A DNA stretch of 15,345 nucleotides, from positions 1 through 15,345 of the forward strand of contig CANQLF010000068.1 of NCBI GenBank assembly GCA_947624635.1. The letters run 5' to 3'. Position 1 is the stretch's first letter; each line of letters starts with the position of its first letter. The notes under the pieces are model-generated. The model was not told the origin of the DNA. It was given only the letters and a program-made list of their open reading frames with translations, and ran no database searches. Shown here one piece after another: positions 1 to 6,482 of the stretch. The translations under genes and the position numbers were made by a program. Source of the stretch: an uncultured Bacilli bacterium (lineage in GTDB: Bacteria; Bacillota_I; Bacilli_A; RF39; UBA660).

Positions 1-210
1 ATTGTATTTTATTCATTATGGACGGTAAATATTCCAAATAATAATTTAATACTTACTGTACCATTAGTTATCATAATATGCATGAGATATAGTATGTTGG
101 TTGAACAAGATAGTTATGGTGATCCAGTAGACGTTGTATTTTCAGATAAAATATTAATATGCATTATAATTATGTATAGTTTATTAATGGCTGAATTACT
201 TTATTTATGA
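1..210 (+). CDS. UbiA-family polyprenyl-phosphate phosphoribosyltransferase, C-terminal fragment
   Basis: This is the last 69 codons of a gene that begins before the window; frame 1 is open from base 1 to a TGA at 208-210. The visible part has hydrophobic segments flanking a loop reading RYSMLVEQ, then GDPVDVVFSDK. An Arg-Tyr, a Val-Glu, then a Gly-x-Pro-acidic-hydrophobic-Ser-Asp-Lys/Arg pattern is how the C-terminus of DPPR synthase-type UbiA enzymes (Rv3806c family) looks from memory. Those membrane enzymes transfer phosphoribose from PRPP to a polyprenyl phosphate. The substrate-binding Asp-rich motifs lie outside the window, so the assignment rests on the C-terminal pattern and on the HAD phosphatase and GT-C genes that follow. 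Another UbiA prenyltransferase is possible. The gap to the next gene is 80 nt with no clear terminator, so they probably share a transcript. Confidence 0.6.
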   Translation: MVFYSLWTVNIPNNNLILTVPLVIIICMRYSMLVEQDSYGDPVDVVFSDKILICIIIMYSLLMAELLYL

Positions 211-290
211 CAAAATATTAGCCTGAAAACAAATTTAGTTTTTCATAGCTATGTGTGTTTTAAACAAAGCGGAAGGAGTGAGAGTTTTTT

Positions 291-1931
291 ATGGAACAGT
301 TATTACAAAATAAATTTTTTAAATGCTTTTTTAATATAAGTTTTTTAATATCTATTATTTCAGTTTCTTTTATGTTTTCCATTGGATATAAAAATATTTA
401 TATTGATGAAAAAAATGAAATAGCATCAATGATAATAAGCTTTATATTTGGCTGTTACTTAATAAAGAAAAATTTTGTATTAAAGACTATAAAGAATACA
501 AAAAAAATAGATTGGATATTAGCTTTATTATTTACAATTTTAACTATGAATGAGTTAAGACAATATTTTGATCTAAATAATGCAAGTAAAGAAATATTAA
601 ATTTATTAACAAATCTACATATAATAAAAATTTCAAAAATTTCAATTAAAATACTGTCTTGCATATTTCTGTATTTTTTAATATTATATATGTTAAAAAT
701 TATTAAAAAATTTATAAAACATTTTATTAAAGATATGACAAAAGAAGAACTTCATTTAGCAAAAGTTAGTTTATTAGTATTTTCCATTATAATTATTATA
801 ATATATAGTCTTAATGATAATATATATATGATGTATGATAATGTTTTTTCAATGGATAACCATTATGTTGCTAGAAATATGTACAATAATATAACTTGGC
901 AACTAGATATAAGACATATATTATTTTCGCCTATAACTATGCTATTTAAAATTAGTACGTTACCTATAACATTAGTTTTTAAAAATTTTGAACCTTTTTA
1001 TTATATAGTGCTTGCCATTTTTAATGCAGGTTTATTAGTTATAATATCAATAATGCTTAAAAAACTTACCAATAATAAATGGGTTATGTATATTTATTTA
1101 ACATCTTTTCCAACATTACAATATTCATTTTGTATAGAAAAATATCAAATATGTGCATTTTTCATAGTATTATTCTTTTATAGTAAATATTATTTAAAAG
1201 ATACAGAATTAGAAGATTTGTCATTAATTTCGTCTGTTGGTACAATGTCGACTAGTGTTTTTCTTGGATTTTTATGCGGACACAGCAGATATAATAAAGA
1301 AATTACTGATAAATATTCTAAAAATAATAATTCTAAAGTAGACCATACATTAACAAATTCAATGAAAACATTCAAAATTCAAAATAAAAATATTAAAATA
1401 TTTTTTCATTGGCTAAAATTAGCATTATTTTTTGTAGGAATTTGCGGAATATTTGGAAAAGCCAATAAACTAAATTTATTTCATAATACAAGCATTTCAT
1501 ACATTCGTCGTTTTTTTGGATTAAGTGAATTTTTAAAATCTATGTTATTTATACCAAATTATTATATTACTGAATCAACAGTGCTTTGGACCAATCCGGC
1601 AATTAATTTAAACTATGTTGGTATAGCAATATTAATTATTTCTATTATTGGATTTATTTTAAATAGAAAAAATAAATTTATTGTTTCATGTGGTATTTGG
1701 CTTTTTTTCGCTTTAATTTTCTTTGTAATTATAAATTGGGATTGTCCTGAAGCTCCATTGTTTAATTTATACTTTTCGTGGGCAGTTATACCACTTATAG
1801 TAATGGCAATTGATAAACTTAAAATTAATAAAAAAGATTATATTTATATATCTATAATTCTTTTAACGTTATTAATCAACATTCCAGAATTTATTAATAT
1901 CTATAATTTTATACAAGGACTAACTATATGA
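291..1931 (+). CDS. Large polytopic membrane protein, probable GT-C fold glycosyltransferase
   Basis: A 546-residue protein with roughly a dozen hydrophobic segments, preceded by GGAAGGAG (271-278). After several N-terminal helices, a loop near residues 183-210 carries acidic and His residues (D189-N-H191, then D206-I-R-H209). This resembles the first extracytoplasmic loop of PMT/ArnT-like GT-C glycosyltransferases, where an Asp binds the polyprenyl-phosphate sugar. A hydrophilic, probably cytoplasmic stretch of about 60 residues (about 310-370) separates the two halves, and more helices follow to the C-terminus. It sits between a phosphoribosyltransferase-like gene and a phosphatase gene and overlaps the latter by ATGA. 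A role using a lipid-linked pentose for surface glycan assembly is therefore inferred. The exact family, sugar and acceptor cannot be read from sequence, and a flippase-like role is not excluded. Confidence 0.55.
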   Translation: MEQLLQNKFFKCFFNISFLISIISVSFMFSIGYKNIYIDEKNEIASMIISFIFGCYLIKKNFVLKTIKNTKKIDWILALLFTILTMNELRQYFDLNNASKEILNLLTNLHIIKISKISIKILSCIFLYFLILYMLKIIKKFIKHFIKDMTKEELHLAKVSLLVFSIIIIIIYSLNDNIYMMYDNVFSMDNHYVARNMYNNITWQLDIRHILFSPITMLFKISTLPITLVFKNFEPFYYIVLAIFNAGLLVIISIMLKKLTNNKWVMYIYLTSFPTLQYSFCIEKYQICAFFIVLFFYSKYYLKDTELEDLSLISSVGTMSTSVFLGFLCGHSRYNKEITDKYSKNNNSKVDHTLTNSMKTFKIQNKNIKIFFHWLKLALFFVGICGIFGKANKLNLFHNTSISYIRRFFGLSEFLKSMLFIPNYYITESTVLWTNPAINLNYVGIAILIISIIGFILNRKNKFIVSCGIWLFFALIFFVIINWDCPEAPLFNLYFSWAVIPLIVMAIDKLKINKKDYIYISIILLTLLINIPEFINIYNFIQGLTI

Positions 1932-2497
1932 AAGTAAATTTATGTGATTTTGATAAAACAATATATGATGGAGATTCATCAATAGATTTTTATAATTTCT
2001 GCTTAAAGAAAAAGATAGCTATTTTAAAACATTTGCCTAAACAAGTTTTATATATTTTTCTATATAAAATTAAGAAGAAAAACAAAACCGAAATGAAAGA
2101 AGTTTTGTTTTCATTCCTTAAAGATTTTAATAACATTGATGAAGTTATAGAAGAATTCTGGAATAAATATTATGAAAAAATAAAGAAGTGGTATTTAATA
2201 AAAAATCACTCAAACGATATAATAATATCAGCATCTCCTGAATTTCTATTAAAAATTCCTTGTGATAAATTAAAAGTAAAGGATTTAATAGCTAGCAAGG
2301 TAGATAAAAAAAATGGAAAATTTATTGGTGAAAATTGTTACGGAAAAGAAAAGGTTAGAAGATTGAAAGAAAAATATCCAAATATAAAAATAAGTAATGC
2401 ATATAGTGATAGCATGTCTGATTATCCATTGTTTGAAATAGCTAGTAACAGTTATATTGTAAAGAAAAATAATATAATTGGCCTTAAAAACAGATAA
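1928..2497 (+). CDS. HAD-IB family phosphatase (SerB-like), candidate polyprenyl-phosphoribose phosphatase
   Basis: A 189-residue soluble protein with all four HAD signatures. Motif I is DFDKT with nucleophile D7 and acid/base D9. Motif II is S101 in SASPE. Motif III is K140 in GKEK. Motif IV is D161 and D165 in SDSMSD. A helical cap of about 80 residues between motifs I and II places it in subfamily IB with phosphoserine phosphatase and the HAD partners of UbiA phosphoribosyltransferases. The start codon overlaps the stop of the GT-C gene (ATGA at 1928-1931), with AAGGA at 1915-1919, so translation is probably coupled. By context it could remove the 5-phosphate from polyprenyl-phosphoribose-5-phosphate; that is inference. 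SerB or another small-molecule phosphatase is the alternative. The stop codon lies within the loop of the terminator hairpin. Confidence 0.8.
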   Translation: MKVNLCDFDKTIYDGDSSIDFYNFCLKKKIAILKHLPKQVLYIFLYKIKKKNKTEMKEVLFSFLKDFNNIDEVIEEFWNKYYEKIKKWYLIKNHSNDIIISASPEFLLKIPCDKLKVKDLIASKVDKKNGKFIGENCYGKEKVRRLKEKYPNIKISNAYSDSMSDYPLFEIASNSYIVKKNNIIGLKNR

Positions 2498-2515
2498 TAA
2501 TTTTGTCTGTTTTTT
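2486..2515 (+). terminator. Intrinsic terminator overlapping the end of the HAD gene
   Basis: AAAACAGA (2487-2494) pairs with TCTGTTTT (2506-2513). The 3' arm runs on into T residues through 2515. The upstream arm consists of the last codons of the HAD gene, and the stop codon is in the loop. The stem has only two G-C pairs, so it is modest, but it separates the upstream operon from the independent promoter 28 nt further on. Confidence 0.5.
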
Positions 2516-2542
2516 GTCATTTTTATATATTGTTGAAAATTC

Positions 2543-2571
2543 TTGACATTCGGGGGGGACTTTTATATAAT
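2543..2571 (+). promoter_or_regulatory. Poly-G spacer promoter 1 (candidate phase-variable promoter)
   Basis: A perfect TTGACA (2543-2548) and a perfect TATAAT (2566-2571) are separated by exactly 17 bp (2549-2565). The spacer contains seven consecutive G at 2552-2558, conspicuous in so AT-rich a sequence. Gain or loss of one G would shift the spacer to 18 or 16 bp and should change strength. It drives the GT-C gene at 2623, with predicted initiation near 2577-2579. The consensus boxes are seen directly; the switching is inferred. Confidence 0.8.
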
Positions 2572-2581
2572 TTCCTTATAA

Positions 2582-2600
2582 GTGTGAATTCTTTTCACAT
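2582..2600 (+). promoter_or_regulatory. 5' leader hairpin of the GT-C transcript
   Basis: TGTGAA (2583-2588) pairs with TTCACA (2594-2599) across a five-base loop, and an added G-T wobble (2582/2600) closes the base. It begins 11 nt after the -10 box, so it would sit within a few bases of the 5' end of the mRNA. Such hairpins are known to protect transcripts from 5'-dependent decay. An operator is an alternative reading. Promoter 2 has a hairpin in the same position. Confidence 0.4.
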
Positions 2601-2622
2601 ATATGGAGGGAGTTTTAATTAT

Positions 2623-4086
2623 ATGAAAAAGTGTTGGAATTTTATAATTAATCATGTAATAGATATAATATTTATAATATTAATATTTTATTACTTATTT
2701 GCTTGTAGTTATTACATGCATTTTGATCCAAGTTATAAATGTATTGCAGTTATACCAATAATATTAATTATTTATTTTGTGTTGTTTAATTATTTATTAA
2801 AGATACAAAATAAAAATGAAAAGAAATTAAAGTTAATAATTGTATTATTTTCTCTAGGAATTTACATAATATGGGAATTATTTAATAACACACCACAGTT
2901 AAGTGACTACAAAGTTTTGTGGGATGCTGCAGGTGATTTTGCGAATGGAACTTTCAGTAAAATGACATTTATAAAAAATAATTATTTTTATGTATGGAAT
3001 CATCAAATTGGATATGTTGTTTTACTTGGAAGTATAGTTAAAGTTATTGGACATCATTTGTTATTAGTGAAAATCGTTGAATTTTTAATGTTAGCTTTTT
3101 CAAATTTATTCGTTTATAACATAGCTAAAAAAATAGTGTCGCCAAAAGTTGGACTTATGTCAACTATAATATATACCACTTTATTGTTTAACATAGGTGG
3201 AGCTGGTATTTTAAATAATCAACATATGGCTGTATTCTTTATGTTGTGGGGGATTAATATTTTATTAAATAAAAAGTCTGTATTGAGATGTATTGTTTGT
3301 TCAGTGTTCTTTGCAATCGCCTTCATAGCAAGGCCAACTGCTATAATTTTCTTTATAGCGCTAGTTGCATATTTAATATGGAAATTTTTAATTGATATAA
3401 ATTTAAAGAATTTTAAAAAAATATCTATTGGTTTGTTATTAGTTGTTTTACCTTTTATAATAACGTTAAAAACTTATGATTATATATTAATTAATACTAA
3501 AATGGTTCCGGATTCTGCATTAAAGACACATTGTTCATATTTTAAATTTATTTTAGGAGTACAATGGCAAAATATGCACGGTGAAAGTCCATGGGATGAT
3601 TTAGATTACTATAACTTTGATTATGAAAAATATAATATAGCAGCAAAAAATTATGTTACAAGTAAATATAAAAATCATTTTACTACAGAAGTTCTTCCTT
3701 TTTGGTACGAAAAAATGATTCGTTTTTCAGGATATCCTGATAGTCAAATAGATTTTGCAGGTATAAATGAAAAATCAATTGTTGGTAATATGATTAAATA
3801 TTATGGGTATGCTGAATATTTATTGTGTTTAATGGCAATTTTGGGTTCTTTAATAATTTTGAAAACCAAAAAATACGATAAATTAACATTTTTTAAAATT
3901 TTATTTATTGGATTTTTCTTTGCACATATTTTAGTTGAAGTACAACCTAGATATCGTTTTGAACAATATACAGCTATTGCAATATTAGCTAGTCCATTAT
4001 TGGTATGGTTGAATGATAAATTCAAAGACAGAATAGTTAAAAACTTTAAAAATATTTATAATTCACTAATTAATTATAAATTGTAA
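2623..4086 (+). CDS. GT-C fold (PMT/ArnT-like) membrane glycosyltransferase
   Basis: A 487-residue polytopic protein. The in-frame TTG at 2503 is rejected as start because it lies inside a terminator and upstream of the promoter; ATG 2623 follows GGAGGGAG (2605-2612). After two to three helices, the first long loop holds SDYKVLWDAAGDF with D95, the usual catalytic/metal position of GT39/ArnT-like enzymes. NHQIGY (about 126-131) matches the conserved loop that follows it in these enzymes. PRYRFEQY (442-449), before the last helix, matches the PRYR motif common near their C-termini. A hydrophilic region of about 100 residues (roughly 300-400) sits before the last helices. Such enzymes move a sugar from a polyprenyl-phosphate donor to an acceptor outside the membrane; donor and acceptor are unknown. 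It is monocistronic, with a poly-G promoter in front and a terminator behind, so expression may be switched on and off. Confidence 0.8.
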   Translation: MKKCWNFIINHVIDIIFIILIFYYLFACSYYMHFDPSYKCIAVIPIILIIYFVLFNYLLKIQNKNEKKLKLIIVLFSLGIYIIWELFNNTPQLSDYKVLWDAAGDFANGTFSKMTFIKNNYFYVWNHQIGYVVLLGSIVKVIGHHLLLVKIVEFLMLAFSNLFVYNIAKKIVSPKVGLMSTIIYTTLLFNIGGAGILNNQHMAVFFMLWGINILLNKKSVLRCIVCSVFFAIAFIARPTAIIFFIALVAYLIWKFLIDINLKNFKKISIGLLLVVLPFIITLKTYDYILINTKMVPDSALKTHCSYFKFILGVQWQNMHGESPWDDLDYYNFDYEKYNIAAKNYVTSKYKNHFTTEVLPFWYEKMIRFSGYPDSQIDFAGINEKSIVGNMIKYYGYAEYLLCLMAILGSLIILKTKKYDKLTFFKILFIGFFFAHILVEVQPRYRFEQYTAIAILASPLLVWLNDKFKDRIVKNFKNIYNSLINYKL

Positions 4087-4095
4087 TTGTAAATG

Positions 4096-4125
4096 CTACT
4101 TTTAGTAAGTAGTTTTTCTTTTTTT
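4096..4125 (+). terminator. Intrinsic terminator after the GT-C gene
   Basis: CTACTT (4096-4101) pairs with AAGTAG (4107-4112) around a TTAGT loop. It is followed directly by T(5)-C-T(7). The hairpin begins 9 nt after the stop codon of the glycosyltransferase. Confidence 0.75.
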
Positions 4126-4171
4126 ATACCTTTGAAATAGTTAATAAAAAAATTTATCATACTTTATAATA

Positions 4172-4345
4172 GGAAGAAGGTGTATAATAAACAATATAAA
4201 TAGAATGAAAATAAATAATAGAAATAATAATAGTTTTTGTTGTTATAAAACTATAGCTGGGCCAAAGGAAAAGATGGAGTAGGCATATCAATATTAGGAT
4301 AATATGATACATTATAAGAACTAATAAAAAAAAGCAAACACCAAT
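4172..4345 (+). pseudogene. Decayed remnant of a collagen-like (Gly-X-Y) surface protein gene
   Basis: The frame through 4205 reads MKINNRNNNSFCCYKTIAGP, with an ATG at 4205 and an open frame back to a GGAAGAAGG sequence at 4172-4180. After CCA (4262-4264) one base is missing from what should be a Lys codon. In the next frame the text continues GKDGVGISILG (4267-4299), TAA (4300), YDTL (4303-4314), TAA (4315), then ELIKK. From memory, collagen-like proteins of gut Bacillota often have GKDGVGISILGSYDTLEEL followed by KAHPTG. Read against that, a Ser and a Glu codon have each become TAA by one substitution, and the region degenerates after 4326. As it stands, the ATG at 4205 gives only a 25-residue peptide ending at TAG 4280. 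No Gly-X-Y repeat body remains, so this is a fragment. It may be a relic copied from a larger gene elsewhere. A TATAAT at 4165-4170 with only a weak TTAATA -35 (18-bp spacing) may be its old promoter. Confidence 0.6.
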
Positions 4346-4373
4346 TTACATATTATTTTATAAATGATATAAT
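4345..4373 (+). promoter_or_regulatory. Extended -10 promoter of the wecA-like operon
   Basis: TTTACA (4345-4350) and TATAAT (4368-4373) are separated by 17 bp, and a TG at 4365-4366 makes an extended -10 (TGATATAAT). Predicted initiation near 4380 would give a leader of about 18 nt that just includes the ribosome-binding site. Confidence 0.75.
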
Positions 4374-4397
4374 CTAGTTGTTGTGGATGGTGATATT

Positions 4398-5489
4398 ATG
4401 ACAATATCAATTAATGAAATATTAAAAATGGTAATAATAACATTTTTATGTTCAGCCTTGCTTGTTCCATTTGTTAAAAAAATAGCAGAATTTGTGGGGG
4501 CAATGGACAAACCAAATAAAAGAAAGGTACATAAAGAATTAATACCAAGATTAGGTGGACTTGCAATATATTTTTCATTCTTACTTGGTTATATGTTATT
4601 TGCTAAACAAAATATTGAAATGATTTCAATATTAATAGGAAGTTTTGTAATAATAATTACTGGTGTAATAGATGATATAAGACCACTTCCTCCAAAATAT
4701 AAATTTGCTGGACAAGTTATAGGAGCTTTAGTAGTAGTTTTATATGGTGGAATAGTTTTAAATGATATATCAGCTTTTGGATTTTATATAAAATTCAACT
4801 CAATAATCGCACATATATTAAGTTTAATATTTATATTAGGATGTATAAATTGTATAAATTTAATAGATGGACTTGATGGTCTAGCATCAGGCATAAGTTC
4901 AATATATTTCTTAACAATAGGTATCATTGCAGTACTTATGGGACAATCAACTAGTCTTGATGTATCCTTAACATTCATTATGTTAGGTGCTACACTAGGT
5001 TTTTTAGTACATAATTTTTATCCAGCAAAAATATTTATGGGAGATTCTGGTTCTATGTTCTTAGGTTTTATTATTGCAGTTATCGCGCTATTAGGATTTA
5101 AGAATGTAACACTAACATCATTTTTAGTTCCACTATTAATTCTTGCAATACCTATACTAGATACATTATTCGCAATCATAAGAAGATTACTAAAAAAGCA
5201 ACATATTTCTGAACCTGATAAAAGTCATTTGCACCATCAATTCTTAAACATGAGATTTTCACATAGAAATACAGTGTTAATAATATATTTTATAGATATA
5301 TTATTTGCAGCTGCATCAATAATATATGTATTAAAAGATCCTTTATGGGGACAAATTATATATACTGTTTTACTAATAATAGTAGTATGGTTAGTAACTT
5401 GTACAGATATAATTACAAGCAATAGTCCTGTAAAAAGAGGATTTGCCAAAATAAGAGATAAAATAAAAAAGAAAAAAGTTAGAAATTAA
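4398..5489 (+). CDS. wecA: UDP-GlcNAc:polyprenyl-phosphate GlcNAc-1-phosphate transferase (WecA/TagO type)
   Basis: A 363-residue membrane enzyme of the PNPT family with about ten to eleven helices. ATG 4398 was chosen over the in-frame GTG at 4383 because GGTGAT (4389-4394) is positioned for it. Family motifs appear in order: DKPNKRKVHKELIPRLGG (about 37-54), the Asp pair in GVIDDIRPLPPKYK (D92-D93), NCINLIDGLDGLASG (about 151-165, with D157 and D160), NFYPAKIFMGDSG (206-218, catalytic-site D216), and the HLHH cluster (277-280) typical of WecA/TagO. The enzyme loads GlcNAc-1-phosphate onto undecaprenyl phosphate at the cytoplasmic face, starting teichoic acid or another surface polysaccharide. 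MraY is unlikely given the HLHH motif and the lack of mur neighbours. It opens an operon with three proteins of unknown role, with no terminator before the next gene. Confidence 0.9.
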   Translation: MTISINEILKMVIITFLCSALLVPFVKKIAEFVGAMDKPNKRKVHKELIPRLGGLAIYFSFLLGYMLFAKQNIEMISILIGSFVIIITGVIDDIRPLPPKYKFAGQVIGALVVVLYGGIVLNDISAFGFYIKFNSIIAHILSLIFILGCINCINLIDGLDGLASGISSIYFLTIGIIAVLMGQSTSLDVSLTFIMLGATLGFLVHNFYPAKIFMGDSGSMFLGFIIAVIALLGFKNVTLTSFLVPLLILAIPILDTLFAIIRRLLKKQHISEPDKSHLHHQFLNMRFSHRNTVLIIYFIDILFAAASIIYVLKDPLWGQIIYTVLLIIVVWLVTCTDIITSNSPVKRGFAKIRDKIKKKKVRN

Positions 5490-5529
5490 TGAACTCTAAA
5501 AATTCAAATAAAAAAAAGGTTGTGAGATT

Positions 5530-5985
5530 TTGGCTAAAAATTATACTATACGTGTTGATTTAAATAATTATGAATGGCTCGTTTATAGAGTATTTAAAGT
5601 TAATGACAATATTAAAATAAGAACTCTTTGTTCAGCAATACTATTTAGTATGTATGCAAGTTTATATTCGACTACTAAACTTAAATACAAAAATCATAAA
5701 GTAAAAATGGGGAATAATAGACTAGAAGAACTAAAACTTAAAAAGAAGGACCGATTAAAACTAAAATATGGCGATATATGGAATTTTACTATAAAAGTTT
5801 ATAAAGTATCTGATGGACACGAAGATAAAAGAATTTCCTTATTAAAAGGAAAAAGCTTAGGTATTATAGAAAACTGCAGCTCAATAAAAGAATTTATTAA
5901 TATGCGTTATGAAGTACCTGGTTATGATGATATAGATATAGATTTAATTAATGCTACATTAGATAAATATTATAATAACTGTTAA
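5530..5985 (+). CDS. Divergent plasmid pRiA4b ORF-3-like domain protein
   Basis: A 151-residue soluble protein starting at TTG 5530. AAAGG and a GTGAG lie just upstream, and the domain begins at YTIRVDL in the first residues, so a later start would cut into it. The layout matches the pRiA4b ORF-3 family: an N-terminal beta strand (YTIRVDLNNYEWLVYRVFKV), a helical stretch, then LKYGDIWNFTIKV (about 78-90) at the position of the family's YDFGDxWxHxI strand, and LLKGKSLGIIENCSSIKEF at the position of the usual C-x-G-x-x-x-x-P-P-E-D-C loop. That loop has lost most of its Cys and Pro. The family has no established biochemical function. It lies 40 nt after the wecA-like gene and about 40 nt before the SWIM gene, probably on one transcript. 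Confidence 0.6.
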   Translation: MAKNYTIRVDLNNYEWLVYRVFKVNDNIKIRTLCSAILFSMYASLYSTTKLKYKNHKVKMGNNRLEELKLKKKDRLKLKYGDIWNFTIKVYKVSDGHEDKRISLLKGKSLGIIENCSSIKEFINMRYEVPGYDDIDIDLINATLDKYYNNC

Positions 5986-6024
5986 TTAAAATTTAAAACA
6001 AATAAATTGTGGGAGGTTTTGCGT

Positions 6025-6450
6025 ATGAAAATAGATTTTGAAAAATATTTTCTTAATCACATTTTAAGTAGAGGTCAATGGTATCAAATTGCAGATAAGG
6101 TTAGTGATGTTACATTTAAAAGAGGTAAAATTAGTGCAATAGTACATGGAACAGAAGATTATAATGTAACAATCAATATAAAGGATAATATTAAATATGA
6201 TGGAGGAACATGCAATTGTCCTTACTATCATTCAGATGGTCCTTGTAAACATATGGCAGCTGTATTGTTTTATGTAAACGAAAAAATAAAAAAAGATATT
6301 TTTGACAATGTAGATTTGGATGATATATTTGATGAAATAGGTTTTGAAGACATAAAATATTATCTTTATAACTTATTAATGAATAATGATGAATTGTTAG
6401 AAGATTTTTTTAAGGAATTTGAAGATTATTTTCCAAAAGTTATAATTTAA
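6025..6450 (+). CDS. SWIM zinc-finger protein
   Basis: A 141-residue protein from ATG 6025, eight bases after GGGAGG (6011-6016); an upstream in-frame TTG (6007) lacks this spacing. The centre holds a SWIM-type zinc site C63-N-C65 ... C74-K-H76 (CxCx8CxH), followed by the typical MAAVLFYV helix. The N-terminal part (RGQWYQIADKVSDVTFKRGKI, then the IVHGTEDYNVTINI strand) is the beta-rich region that normally precedes SWIM domains. The C-terminal 50 residues are acidic and helical. SWIM domains bind DNA or protein; no catalytic domain is attached. Its partner is probably the large protein encoded 32 nt downstream. Confidence 0.85.
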   Translation: MKIDFEKYFLNHILSRGQWYQIADKVSDVTFKRGKISAIVHGTEDYNVTINIKDNIKYDGGTCNCPYYHSDGPCKHMAAVLFYVNEKIKKDIFDNVDLDDIFDEIGFEDIKYYLYNLLMNNDELLEDFFKEFEDYFPKVII

Positions 6451-6482
6451 ATAAATCATTAATATATGGAAGTGGTGATTAT

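Noticed and set aside
244..253. Ten-base palindrome CATAGCTATG before the first glycosyltransferase gene
   Set aside because: Short palindromes of this kind arise easily in AT-rich DNA, there is no promoter next to it, and no second copy was noticed.
2503..2622. A 40-codon N-terminal extension of the GT-C gene from TTG 2503
   Set aside because: It lies within the terminator and upstream of the promoter at 2543-2571 and reads through the G run. The ATG at 2623 has a strong ribosome-binding site.
4205..4282. Intact 25-codon gene MKINN...
   Set aside because: The Gly-Pro start of a collagen-like tract is cut off by a one-base deletion and the coherent text continues in the next frame, so a broken gene fits better than a functional short peptide.
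455..5449. Minus-strand reading frames of 60-75 codons within the glycosyltransferase and wecA-like genes
   Set aside because: They lie opposite strongly supported genes, lack ribosome-binding sites and show no recognisable protein features.
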